Below are positions 24,824 through 33,207 of a stretch of DNA of 64,000 nucleotides, piece after piece (the stretch's first letter is position 1; each line of letters starts with the position of its first letter). The notes under the pieces were generated by a model that saw nothing but the letters and a program-made list of their open reading frames with translations, was not told where the DNA came from and ran no database searches. Where the stretch lies: assembly GCF_023074075.1 (NCBI RefSeq), contig NZ_JADPKT010000022.1, forward strand, positions 372,001 through 436,000, given 5' to 3'. A program made the translations under genes and the position numbers. This DNA comes from Bradyrhizobium sp. 138. GTDB taxonomy: Bacteria; Pseudomonadota; Alphaproteobacteria; Rhizobiales; Xanthobacteraceae.

Positions 24824-25582
24824 ATGCAAGATTCTTCTCTGAGAGACTCCCCTGCCCGTCACCTCGCCCTGCAAGGCGCCAGCAATTTTCGCGATCTCGG
24901 CGGCTATCCGACGTCCGATGGCCGCACCACGCGCTGGCGACACATCTTCCGCTCCAACCATCTCGGCCAGCTCACCGCCGCCGATGTCGAGATCGTCCGC
25001 GCGCTGGGCGTGCGAAGCGCGTTCGATTTCCGCGGGATTGAGGAGCGCGCGACCGGCGTCTGCGTCGTCAGCGAAATCACCGTGCACTCGCTGCCGATCG
25101 AGCCGAGCGTCGTTGCTGCGCTACGCGCCGAACTCGCGAGGGGCACGCTGACCGCGCCGGTCGCCCTCGAGCTCATGCGCGAATCCTATCGCAACTATGT
25201 CCGCCACCACACGCACAGCTTTCGCAAACTGTTTGGCCATCTCCTGGAGGATCGTGCGCCGCTGGTGATTCACTGCACCGCCGGCAAGGACCGCACCGGC
25301 TTTGCCAGCGCGCTGATCCTGCATGCGCTCGGCGTGCCTGATGACGTCATCGCCGAGGACTACCTGCTCACCAACCAGCACTACAAGCGCGATGCGACGG
25401 CGGCCACCGACCTGCCGGAAGACGTGCGCAATGCCATCGGCAGCGTCGAAGCCTCTTACCTCGCCGCGGCTTTCGAGGCCGTTGGCAGTGAATATGGCGA
25501 TCTCGAAAGCTATTTGCGCGACGGGCTCAAGCTTGGCCCCGCCGAGCGGACGGCGCTGAGGGAGCACTATCTGCAGGCTTGA
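24824..25582 (+). CDS. Tyrosine-protein phosphatase (IphP-like)
   Basis: A 252-aa dual-specificity-type phosphatase. The N-terminal NFRDLGGYPTSDGRTTRW is the family opening, and VIHCTAGKDRTGFASALIL holds the P-loop CX5R with nucleophile cysteine (near residue 152) and arginine. The following aspartates and LGVPDDVIAEDYLLTN are typical. Relatives dephosphorylate phosphotyrosine or phosphoinositides; some are exported, but no signal peptide is seen here. It is a single gene between the MliC-like gene (divergent) and a decayed hydrolase (convergent). Confidence 0.9.
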   Translation: MQDSSLRDSPARHLALQGASNFRDLGGYPTSDGRTTRWRHIFRSNHLGQLTAADVEIVRALGVRSAFDFRGIEERATGVCVVSEITVHSLPIEPSVVAALRAELARGTLTAPVALELMRESYRNYVRHHTHSFRKLFGHLLEDRAPLVIHCTAGKDRTGFASALILHALGVPDDVIAEDYLLTNQHYKRDATAATDLPEDVRNAIGSVEASYLAAAFEAVGSEYGDLESYLRDGLKLGPAERTALREHYLQA

Positions 25583-25597
25583 TCCGCGGGGGCTGTC

Positions 25598-26313
25598 TCA
25601 AGCCATGGGCCCGACGGACTTGATGATGGTGCTCTTGAGCGCCAAGGCGATTTGCTGGGTGCTCCAATCATTCTGATGCAGCTTGTCAGGATCACCCGTG
25701 TCGATCAATTGTTCGAGCGAGACGTTGTTTTGCACGTGCCAATGCCGCATCAGCGCCCAGCGCTGGAACAGATTCACCTCGGCCTCATTGGCAGCATCGC
25801 GGATCAGCCGGACAATCTTGTCCGAGAGTTCAGCCCGGTCGTCCCAAAGCATCTTCGTCACTGGGGATCAATCACCAGAACCTCGAAGCCGCGGGCGCGT
25901 AATTGTGCCAGACCCTTCCTGATGTCCCCGGCCACGACGTCCACGTCGTACTTGTCGTTGTGAAAGACCGCGTTCGTTCCAACCTGCCAGATGACCAGTG
26001 CCGGATCATCATGAAAAATATCGGCCTCGAAGCGTCCGAGCTCTTCGGTTGCTTCTTCTCCGCCCTTGCCCCGGTTCAGCACGTCGATTCGGATGTCCGG
26101 CCGCTGGACAACGTCCTTGAGGTGTTGCCGCAGGTACATCTCCAGCCGATAGGGATATGGAACGACATCGCCTCGTCCGGCGGTTGACGACGAGCCCATG
26201 GCGACGATGCGCACCGGCCCCTTTCCGTCCAATGCCTGCCGAAGCCGCACCAGCGGGTATTTCAGGTCGACGATCGCAGCGGGAAACTCGATGGTTGGCA
26301 AATTGTCAGACAT
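25598..26313 (-). pseudogene. SGNH/GDSL hydrolase, frameshifted
   Basis: The first part (ATG 26313) has the block I serine in RIVAMGSSSTAGRGDVVPYP, ELGRFEADIF and the block III GTN in IWQVGTNAVFH, and reads to VLVIDPQ, where a TGA at 25858-25860 stops it. One frame over, the sequence continues from VTKMLWDDRAELSDKIVRL to DPDKLHQNDWST, which holds the block V Asp-x-x-His. A single missing base at 25858-25862 explains both pieces. All catalytic blocks survive, so the lesion may be recent or a sequence error; an alternative is two overlapping genes, which is unlikely because the fold would be split. Confidence 0.8.
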
Positions 26314-26426
26314 GAAACCTCCTCAACGACCTAAAGTTGCATCTATAGCCCAGCCTTGAAGCTGCCGCCATTGCAAGTCCAATTCGCTCGACGCAAAAGT
26401 CGCGGTGAAGCGAAACGGCGGAGAGC

Positions 26427-27110
26427 ATGGTGCAGGGAAAAATCATTGTCGTGACCGGCGCACTCGGTGCGCTCGGCAAGGTCGTTGCCGAGACCGCGCA
26501 GTCACGCGGCGCACGCGTGGCCGGCATCGACCACGCGCCTTCGCAAGCGCCCGCGACGCCTGAAAGCATCGAGATCGGCGGCGTCGATCTGTCCGACGCA
26601 GCAAAGGCGAAGACGGCGGTCGGCGCGGCGGCAAGGCATTTCGGCCGGATCGATGCGCTGATCAACATCGCCGGCGGCTTCGCCTTCGAGACCGTCGGCG
26701 ACGGCGACATCAAGACCTGGCACCGCATGTACGCACTGAATGTCCTGACCGCGCTCAACGCCTCGCGCGCGGCGCTGCCGCACCTCGCGGCGTCCAAGGC
26801 CGGCCGCATCGTCAATATCGGCGCCATGAGCGCGCTCCAGGCCGGCAGCGGCATGGGGTCCTATGCGGCCTCGAAGGCAGGCGTGCACCGCCTCACCGAA
26901 GCACTTGCCAGCGAGTGGAAGGGTAAGGTCACGGTGAACGCGGTGCTGCCGTCGATCATCGACACCAGGGCCAACCGCGCCGACATGCCGAAGGCGGACT
27001 TCTCCAGATGGGTGACGCCGCAGGAACTCACCGAAGTCATCCTGTTCCTTGCCAGCGACGCCGCAAGCGGCGTCACCGGTGCGCTGATCCCGGTCGGCGG
27101 GCGGGTGTGA
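26427..27110 (+). CDS. Short-chain dehydrogenase/reductase (SDR)
   Basis: A 227-aa classical SDR. The cofactor loop is VVTGALGALGKVVAE, NIAGGFAFE is the NAG-like motif, INIGAMSALQAGSGMGSYAASKAG holds the catalytic Ser and the YxxxK pair, and LPSIIDTRANRADM follows. The C-terminus ends VTGALIPVGGRV. It would reduce or oxidise a small alcohol or ketone with NAD(P)(H); the substrate is unknown. Its stop codon directly abuts the stop of the convergent GrlR-like gene. Confidence 0.92.
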   Translation: MVQGKIIVVTGALGALGKVVAETAQSRGARVAGIDHAPSQAPATPESIEIGGVDLSDAAKAKTAVGAAARHFGRIDALINIAGGFAFETVGDGDIKTWHRMYALNVLTALNASRAALPHLAASKAGRIVNIGAMSALQAGSGMGSYAASKAGVHRLTEALASEWKGKVTVNAVLPSIIDTRANRADMPKADFSRWVTPQELTEVILFLASDAASGVTGALIPVGGRV

Positions 27111-27458
27111 TCAATCGGGCACCAACAGCCGAAGATTGCCTTTGAATCGGATGCTCTGTTTGCCGGCGAGCGCGATGCCTTCGCCATAGGCGGTCTCGTC
27201 GGTGTAGGTGCCGCTGAAGCCGATGGTCACGATTTTGCGGCCCCACACAGGGCGCTCGTCGAACGAGGGCGAGTGCTCCTCGTTGGTCAGCTCGCCCTTC
27301 CACTTGCCGTCAGCCGAGGTGTAGCTGCCATAGGCGAAGAAGAATGAATCGCCGCCCCGCATGGTGCCGTCGCGCAGCACCATGACGCCCTGATTGCCGC
27401 CCTGCACAGCATCCAGCATCTGGATGCGGATGTGATAGAGCCCGTTCCTGATCGTCAT
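27111..27458 (-). CDS. GrlR-like single-domain protein (paralog 3)
   Basis: A 115-aa protein with one GrlR-like unit: RNGLYHIRIQMLDAVQGG, then DGTMRGGDSFFFAYGSY, KWKGELTNEEHSPSFD and VTIGFSGTYTDET, ending ALAGKQSIRFKGNLRLL. It aligns with the C-terminal halves of the two larger paralogs and is close to GrlR itself in length. ATG 27458 is chosen so the protein starts directly before the domain. Function unknown. Confidence 0.65.
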   Translation of the reverse strand: MTIRNGLYHIRIQMLDAVQGGNQGVMVLRDGTMRGGDSFFFAYGSYTSADGKWKGELTNEEHSPSFDERPVWGRKIVTIGFSGTYTDETAYGEGIALAGKQSIRFKGNLRLLVPD

Positions 27459-27586
27459 CTTGGTCAAGCACCCGGCGGTCCCGCCGATAGGATAACCGCA
27501 CCACAGGTTCCCGATCAAATGGCGCAGAGTCCCAAATCCGATCCGGGCTAGACTGCTCGCGACTGATTCTCCGATCGGACGCTCCC

Positions 27587-28273
27587 TTGGAAACCGCACT
27601 CTACCTGCCCGTCAAACGCTTCCTCGAGGAGCTCGGCTTCACCGTGAAGGGCGAGATCGGCGGCTGCGATCTCGTGGGCCTCAGCGCCGGCGATCCGCCG
27701 GTGGTGGTGATCGGCGAGCTCAAGCTCGCCTTCAATCTCGAGCTGATCCTGCAGGCGGTCGATCGCGCGCCGGCCGGTGACGAGGTCTGGATCGCGGCGA
27801 AGATGTCGATCCGGGGCAAGGGACGTGAGAGCGACGCGCGCTATCGCAATCTGTGCCGGCGCCTCGGCTTCGGCATGCTCGGCGTCACCGATCGCGGCCA
27901 GGTCGAGGTGCTGGTGAAGCCGCCGACGGCGGCGCCGCGCCGCGAGCCGAAGGTCCGTTCGCGCCTCGTCGCCGAGCATCAGCGCCGCCAGGGCGATCCC
28001 GTGCTTGGCGGCGGCACCCGCGCGCCGATCATGACGGCCTACCGGCAGCAGGCGCTGGCCTGCGCCTTCGCGCTCGCTGACGGGCCGCGGCGGGTGCGCG
28101 AATTGCGCGAACGCTGTCCTGATGCTGGCAAAATCTTGCTTAACAACGTGTATGGGTGGTTCGAACGGGCCGACCGGGGAATCTACGGGCTCACCGAGGC
28201 CGGACACGCCGCCCTGAAACGCTGGCCACAGCAGCGGGTTGAGGTCGATGCCGGTGTGGCGCCACTGCCATGA
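27587..28273 (+). CDS. DUF2161 family protein (putative PD-(D/E)XK phosphodiesterase)
   Basis: A 228-aa protein starting at TTG 27587 (METALYLPVKRFLEELGFTV). The N-terminal half has VGLSAGDPPVVVIGELKLAF, in which D..., E and K form a PD-(D/E)XK nuclease-like pattern characteristic of DUF2161. A basic linker (about 108-140) leads to a C-terminal winged-helix-like segment (NNVYGWFERADRGIYGLT). Nuclease activity is suggested by the motif only. It is divergent from paralog 3 with about 128 bp between. Confidence 0.85.
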   Translation: METALYLPVKRFLEELGFTVKGEIGGCDLVGLSAGDPPVVVIGELKLAFNLELILQAVDRAPAGDEVWIAAKMSIRGKGRESDARYRNLCRRLGFGMLGVTDRGQVEVLVKPPTAAPRREPKVRSRLVAEHQRRQGDPVLGGGTRAPIMTAYRQQALACAFALADGPRRVRELRERCPDAGKILLNNVYGWFERADRGIYGLTEAGHAALKRWPQQRVEVDAGVAPLP

Positions 28274-28297
28274 CACCCGACCGGTGCATAGCTGAGA

Positions 28298-28337
28298 TGC
28301 CACACCAATTTCATATTGCAATGCAACATTGGTGGCA
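28298..28337. promoter_or_regulatory. Inverted repeat upstream of 28369 gene
   Basis: tgccacaccaat (28298-28309) and attggtggca (28328-28337) form interrupted arms around ttgcaatgcaa, itself near palindromic. It could be an operator or an RNA hairpin in the leader of the next gene. Confidence 0.4.
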
Positions 28338-28368
28338 CTAGGTATCCCGGCATCAAAACGAGGCCGTT

Positions 28369-28674
28369 ATGAGCGCAGACTGGAATACCAAATATGGCAC
28401 GCGGCGCGTCCGCCATGATCCGCCCACCCTGGACGAGGCGATCTTCGCCGCCATCGGCATCACCGACGATCAGGAGCAGCAGGCCGAGATCGCCGCGGCC
28501 TTGATGGGAATGCCGCTCGATGTCGTGCAGGCCGAGGTGAAGAAGCAGGCGCGCACCAACAGCCGCATCACTGCGACGCGCGTGATCGCCGGCGAACAGG
28601 GTGCCCAGCGCTCCGTCGTGGTCGAGCGCCGCGTCGTTCGCCGTTTCGGCAACGACAAGCGCACCGGCACCTAG
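28369..28674 (+). CDS. Conserved hypothetical protein, charged
   Basis: A 101-aa cytoplasmic protein: MSADWNTKYGTRRVRHDPPT then a helical stretch (LDEAIFAAIGITDDQEQQAE) and a basic C-terminus with VVVERRVVRRFG. The first half resembles a short helical DNA- or RNA-associated module, but no family is recognised. It is followed at once by a strong terminator, supporting its being a real monocistronic gene. Confidence 0.75.
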   Translation: MSADWNTKYGTRRVRHDPPTLDEAIFAAIGITDDQEQQAEIAAALMGMPLDVVQAEVKKQARTNSRITATRVIAGEQGAQRSVVVERRVVRRFGNDKRTGT

Positions 28675-28702
28675 GCGTTCATTTCACGCCCCGCTGAATA
28701 CG

Positions 28703-28731
28703 AAAGCGGACCGGCGATGCCGGTCCGCTTT
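28703..28731 (+). terminator. Rho-independent terminator
   Basis: A perfect 13-bp stem (aaagcggaccggc 28703-28715, gccggtccgcttt 28719-28731) with a 3-base loop and a T run on the plus strand, 28 bp after the 28369-28674 gene. It could also serve the convergent GNAT gene. Confidence 0.88.
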
Positions 28732-28754
28732 TTGATTCAGTCCGCCATTCGAGG

Positions 28755-29360
28755 TCAGGCGGCGCGATTGCCGTACATGCTGGAGATGATCTTCCAGCAG
28801 GTCGCATTGAAGCTGAGAAGAGCGCGCCCTGCGGTGAAGGGCGAAGCTGCGAGATCGGCGAGCTCGGCTTCCGGCGTCTTGGCGAGATCAATGGTGCCGG
28901 TCGATTCGCCATGGCGGAACGCCAGATGGGCACCGAACTTCCTGGCGAGCGCCCGCATCGCGTGATTTTCGGCACCGGTTGTGATGCGCAGACGCTTGTA
29001 GCCCTTCCAGCGCGCCTCCGCGATCAGGCGGCGGAACAGCACGGTGCCGACGCCCTGGCGCCGCGCGGAGGCTTCCACGCTGAAGGCCACTTCAGGCAAG
29101 GTCTCATCTTCCGGCGGATGCAGCTCGGCCGCACCGCGGACAACGCCGTCGACGATATAGGCAACGATCACGGTGCCGTCCTCGGCGCAGCGGGCGGCGT
29201 AGCGCTCGATGAAGCTGTCGTCGAGAAAGCCGTTGAAACGGTCGTGCCGGCTTGCGGCATCGAGCCTCAGCAGATGATCGCGCAGGAGCGGCAATTCTTC
29301 CTGCTGGCTCAAGGTCCGCACATAGCCCGGAGCGGTGCGGACGGTCTCTTCAAGTACCAC
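28755..29360 (-). CDS. GNAT family N-acetyltransferase
   Basis: A 201-aa acetyltransferase. GTG 29360 is taken as start because AGAGGAG lies 7 bases upstream; a start at 29414 would add unconserved residues. The core has VAFSVEASARRQGVGTVLFR with the acetyl-CoA loop (RRQGVG) and ITTGAENHAMRALARKFGA. It resembles the GNATs that follow acyl-CoA or small-molecule pathways but no substrate can be named. Confidence 0.87.
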   Translation of the reverse strand: MVLEETVRTAPGYVRTLSQQEELPLLRDHLLRLDAASRHDRFNGFLDDSFIERYAARCAEDGTVIVAYIVDGVVRGAAELHPPEDETLPEVAFSVEASARRQGVGTVLFRRLIAEARWKGYKRLRITTGAENHAMRALARKFGAHLAFRHGESTGTIDLAKTPEAELADLAASPFTAGRALLSFNATCWKIISSMYGNRAA

Positions 29361-29512
29361 GTCAAAACTCCTCTTGGTGTCCCTCGAGGAGGCGTTCGAA
29401 TCCCTAGGCCACATATATTGTGCAACGCACCATGATTTTCAAGACGAGGACCTGCCCAAGTTGGAGGCAGTGGGAACGACCAATTCGTTAATAAAATCAA
29501 AGCCCCGTAATC

Positions 29513-29911
29513 TTACAGGATCAGCTGCGTCTGGGTCACCATGGCGACCAGCTTGCCGTCGTCGGTCTCCAGCCGGGTCGTCCAGACCTGGGTCCGCCGG
29601 CCCCGGTGAACCGGGGTGGCGGTCGCGATGACCGTGGTTCCCTCCTTGGCCCCACCGATGAAGTTGGTCTTGCTCTCCAGCGTGGTTGTGCCCTTGGCGT
29701 CGTCAGGCAGGTTGATCACGGTCGCGGCTGCACCAACGGAATCGGCCAACGCCATCAAGGCCCCGCCATGGATGGTGTGGTGAAGCGTGCAGAGATCGGG
29801 CCGGACCGTCATCCGCGCGACCACGTGGTCCTTCTCAGCCTCGATGAACTCGACGCCCTTGAGCTCGGCGAACGGCATCTTCATCGCTTTAAGTTTCTCG
29901 AGCGGCGTCAT
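29513..29911 (-). CDS. PaaI-family hotdog thioesterase
   Basis: A 132-aa hotdog-fold enzyme. HTIHGGALMALADSVGAAA is the central signature, with the aspartate and glycine pair of PaaI/YbgC-type thioesterases, and TTLESKTNFIGGAKEGTTV follows. It would hydrolyse acyl- or aryl-CoA thioesters in the cytoplasm. ATG 29911 is preceded by GGAGGAG. It lies about 120 bp downstream of kynU and could be the last gene of that operon or separate. Confidence 0.9.
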   Translation of the reverse strand: MTPLEKLKAMKMPFAELKGVEFIEAEKDHVVARMTVRPDLCTLHHTIHGGALMALADSVGAAATVINLPDDAKGTTTLESKTNFIGGAKEGTTVIATATPVHRGRRTQVWTTRLETDDGKLVAMVTQTQLIL

Positions 29912-30035
29912 TAGATCTCCTCCCAATTCCTTGTTACCTCAGCGTGAATTGCTTCGCGCGGCAAAGCAATGACGCCCGAGGTAATGGCTTGTGCATGGGC
30001 TCCTCTAAGTTCCGTCATTCTGGTGATGGATTTTT

Positions 30036-31244
30036 TCACGTCACCGCATGCACGACTTGGTACTCCGGCCGTCGCCACACCTCGCCTGAAATCACCTCCT
30101 CGATGATCTCGGCAGCCCGCAGGATCTCGCTCTCACCAATGTATAGCGGCGTGATCCCGAACCTCATGATGTCAGGCGCGCGAAAATCGCCGATGACGCC
30201 GCGGGCGATCAGCGCCTGCATCGCGGCGTAACCGCCGTCGAAGGCGAAGGAGATTTGCGAGCCGCGGCGCTCATGGGCGCGTGGGGTGACGAGCTTCAAA
30301 GACGGGCAGCGCCGTTCGACTTCGGCGATCAGTAAGTCGCCGAGCGCCAGCGATCGCGCGCGCACCTCCGCGATTTCGACACGGTCCCAGATGTCGAGCG
30401 AGGCCTCCAGGGCCGCCATCGCCAGCACCGGTGGCGTGCCGACGCGCATGCGCTCGACGCCGCCGGCGGCCGCATAGGCAAGCTCGAATGCGAAGGGTTT
30501 GGCATGGCCCATCCATCCCGACAGCGCGGCGCGCGCACTGTCGGCGCGACGCGGTGCGACGTAGAGGAAGGCCGGCGCGCCGGGGCCGGCGTTGAGATAT
30601 TTGTAGGTGCACCCCGCCGCGAAATCCGCGCCGCTTCCAGCGAGATCGACCGGCAGTGCGCCAGCGGAATGCGCGAGATCCCAGACCGTGACGATACCGA
30701 GCGCATGCGCTTTCGCAGTCAGATGCACCATGTCATGGCGGCGGCCGGTGCGGTAGTCGACCTCGGTGATGTAGAGCACCGCGATCTCCTCCGACAGCGC
30801 GGATTCGATCTCCTCCGGCGCGACCAGACGCAATTGATGGCCGCGCCCGAGCGTGGCGATCAGGCCTTCGGCCATGTAGAGGTCGGTCGGGAAGTTGCCG
30901 GTGTCCGACAGGACGACCCTGCGGGACGCATTCATGTCGAGCGCGGCGGCGAGCGCCTGATAGACCTTGAGCGACAGCGTGTCTCCGACCATCACCGAGC
31001 CGGCTTCCGCACCGATCAGCCGCGCGATGCGATCGCCGAGTTGGCGCGGCTGGACGTACCAGCCCGCGGTGTTCCAGGCGCGGATCAGCTCAACGCCCCA
31101 CTCGGTGGTGATGACGCGGTTGACGCGCTCGGCAACCCCCAGCGGCAGCGCACCGAGCGAATTGCCGTCGAGATAGATCACGCCGTCAGGCAGATGGAAC
31201 AGAGCTTTGGTGTCGTCATAGACGCGATATCTGGTCATGGGCAT
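30036..31244 (-). CDS. kynU: Kynureninase
   Basis: A 402-aa PLP enzyme that splits kynurenine to anthranilate and alanine. The N-terminus has FHLPDGVIYLDGNSLGALPL, the family signature, and VSTD-like phosphate contacts follow in VVLSDTGNFPTDLYMAEGL. WDLAHSAGALPVDL and the PLP-lysine segment CTYKYLNAGPGAPAF are present, and the C-terminus has PDIMRFGITPLYIGESEI. It lies 2 bp after kynA, so translation is coupled. Confidence 0.95.
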   Translation of the reverse strand: MPMTRYRVYDDTKALFHLPDGVIYLDGNSLGALPLGVAERVNRVITTEWGVELIRAWNTAGWYVQPRQLGDRIARLIGAEAGSVMVGDTLSLKVYQALAAALDMNASRRVVLSDTGNFPTDLYMAEGLIATLGRGHQLRLVAPEEIESALSEEIAVLYITEVDYRTGRRHDMVHLTAKAHALGIVTVWDLAHSAGALPVDLAGSGADFAAGCTYKYLNAGPGAPAFLYVAPRRADSARAALSGWMGHAKPFAFELAYAAAGGVERMRVGTPPVLAMAALEASLDIWDRVEIAEVRARSLALGDLLIAEVERRCPSLKLVTPRAHERRGSQISFAFDGGYAAMQALIARGVIGDFRAPDIMRFGITPLYIGESEILRAAEIIEEVISGEVWRRPEYQVVHAVT

Positions 31245-31246
31245 CT

Positions 31247-32086
31247 CTACAGAATCGTTCGGACGCGCCAGAGTTCGGGGAACAGCTCCACCTCCAGCAT
31301 GCGCTTGAGATAGCTGACGCCGCCGGTGCCGCCGGTACCGCGCTTGAAGCCGATGACACGCTCGACCGTGGTCACGTGGTTGAAGCGCCAGCGGCGGAAA
31401 TAATCCTCGAAGTCGACCAGTTTTTCGGCGAGCTCATAGAGCATCCAATGGGTCTCCGGCGCCTCGTAGACGATGCGCCAGGCCTGCAGCACGCCTTCAT
31501 TGAAGCTGTGCGTCTCGCTGACATCGCGCGTCAGCACCGCGGCCGGCATCGTGAGCCCGTTGCGGTCGGCGAGCCGCAGTACCTCATCATAGAGGCTGGG
31601 CGTCGCGAGCTCGGCTTCCAGCAGCTTCGTCGTCTCCACATCGTGCGCGTGCGGCTTCAGCATGGCGTGATTGCGGTTGCCGAGCAGGAATTCGATCAGC
31701 CGGTATTGCCGCGACTGGAAGCCCGAGGACTGTCCGAGCTGCGAGCGGAAGCGCGTATACTCGCTCGGCGTCATGGTGCGCAGCACGTCCCAGGCGTTGT
31801 TGAGCTGCTCGAAGATGCGCGACATCCGCGCCAGCATCTTCATGGCAGGCTGCACCTCGTCCCCGGCGATGGCGCGGCGCGCAGCGCTGAGCTCGTGGAT
31901 GGCGAGGCGCATCCACAGCTCGGTAGTCTGATGCTGGATGATGAACAGCATCTCGTCATGCGCTTCCGAGAGCGGATGCTGCGCGCCGAGGATTGCATCC
32001 AGCGCCAAATAGTCGCCATAGGACATGCGCCGGGCAAAATCGGTCTCGGCGCCTTCGCTGGTGGGATCGTAATCGCTGGACGTCAT
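31247..32086 (-). CDS. kynA: Tryptophan 2,3-dioxygenase
   Basis: A 279-aa heme enzyme that opens the indole ring to N-formylkynurenine. [20 protein letters not shown] and [20 protein letters not shown] are the TDO signatures, with the distal histidine in QHQTTELW. The substrate-binding [18 protein letters not shown] and the C-terminal heme-ligand region ([20 protein letters not shown]) are intact. It is the second gene of the formamidase-like / kynA / kynU operon. Confidence 0.97.
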   Translation of the reverse strand: MTSSDYDPTSEGAETDFARRMSYGDYLALDAILGAQHPLSEAHDEMLFIIQHQTTELWMRLAIHELSAARRAIAGDEVQPAMKMLARMSRIFEQLNNAWDVLRTMTPSEYTRFRSQLGQSSGFQSRQYRLIEFLLGNRNHAMLKPHAHDVETTKLLEAELATPSLYDEVLRLADRNGLTMPAAVLTRDVSETHSFNEGVLQAWRIVYEAPETHWMLYELAEKLVDFEDYFRRWRFNHVTTVERVIGFKRGTGGTGGVSYLKRMLEVELFPELWRVRTIL

Positions 32087-32122
32087 GGGCAGGCCCTTTC
32101 GATCGATCGTCCCCGGCTTTGC

Positions 32123-32932
32123 TCAGTCGAGGCCGATCAGGCGCGCGGTGATCGGGGACGACGGATCCTTCAGTCCGTCGATCACGGTAAAATGGTTCAG
32201 CCCGGGATCGACGACGAGACGGGTCGGCACGTCGAAACCGGTCCAGATGTTGGCCATCAGATCGGACTGGCGGATGAATTCGGGGCGCTCGCCGCCGCCG
32301 ACCCAGGCCGTGACCGGTGACTGCCCGCGCGGCAGATGCAGCGCCGGGCTCTCCAGCGCCGCTTCCTCCATGGTCATGCGCAGCGTTTCGTTCATCTTCG
32401 TCTTCAGCAGCGGACGAAGGTCGTGCAGGCCGCTGATCGAGAGCGTGCCCGCGATACGGTTGAAGACGGCGGGCTCGAGCCGGCTGTCGTCGCACAGCAT
32501 GCGCGAGACGAGGTGGCCGCCGGCGGAATGGCCGGCAAGCCGGATCGGCCCTACGACGAGCGAAGCGGCCTTGGCAATCGCGGCGGTGATTTCGGCAGTG
32601 ATGTCGGAGATGCGCGCGGCCGGTGTCAACGTGTAGCTCGGTAGCGCCACGGCCCAGCCGTGATGGCGCGCGCCTTCGGCGAGATCGGTCCATGTCGACT
32701 TGTCGAACCGCATCCAGTAACCGCCATGCACGAAGACGACGAGGCCCTTGCTGTCGCCGTCGGGCAAGATCAGGTCGAGCTTCTGGCGCTCGCCGGCGCC
32801 ATAGGCGATGTCGGCGCGAAACTCTTTCAATCCGGCGCGGTACGCCGCCGCCCGCTCCGCCCATTGCGCAGGCATCTTGTCCGAACCCGGGATATGGGCC
32901 GAATTGGCGTACGCATCATCCCAATCGCGCAT
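32123..32932 (-). CDS. Alpha/beta hydrolase, probable kynurenine formamidase
   Basis: A 269-aa hydrolase with the HGGYW motif (near residue 71), the nucleophile elbow GHSAGGHLVSRM and an acid/histidine pair late in the chain (VVDPGLNHFTVIDG). HGGxW alpha/beta hydrolases include the eukaryotic-type arylformamidase. Its place as first gene of an operon with kynA and kynU makes hydrolysis of N-formylkynurenine the likely role, in place of the usual bacterial metal-dependent KynB. That is inference from context; other esters are possible. It ends 36 bp before kynA. Confidence 0.85.
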   Translation of the reverse strand: MRDWDDAYANSAHIPGSDKMPAQWAERAAAYRAGLKEFRADIAYGAGERQKLDLILPDGDSKGLVVFVHGGYWMRFDKSTWTDLAEGARHHGWAVALPSYTLTPAARISDITAEITAAIAKAASLVVGPIRLAGHSAGGHLVSRMLCDDSRLEPAVFNRIAGTLSISGLHDLRPLLKTKMNETLRMTMEEAALESPALHLPRGQSPVTAWVGGGERPEFIRQSDLMANIWTGFDVPTRLVVDPGLNHFTVIDGLKDPSSPITARLIGLD

Positions 32933-33071
32933 TCTGACTCCCGAAGACTTGTCCAGCGAACCGGCCGCCAGTCTGCCACCGTCGCGGCCGGCATCCTAGT
33001 CTTTATTTTAAGCTTAAAGGATCTTGAGAACGCCGATGGGTTTGCGCAGCGGGCGCTTCGGCCGAGGTTCC

Positions 33072-33194
33072 GTAGGGTGGGCAAAGCGGCTTGTCCGCCG
33101 TAGCTCGAAGCGCGAGCGCGGAAGCGTGCCCACGATCTTGGTCATGTCGGAGAAGATAGGTGGGCACGTCGCTTCGCGCCTTTGCCCACCCTAC
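33072..33194. repeat. Palindromic intergenic repeat, GTAGGGTGGGCAAAG family (copy 2)
   Basis: The ends gtagggtgggcaaagcg and cctttgcccaccctac are inverse complements, with inner gtgcccacg / gtgggcacg arms. It lies between the start of the formamidase-like gene and the end of the M20 gene. Confidence 0.85.
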
Positions 33195-33207
33195 GAGATC
33201 TCGCTCG

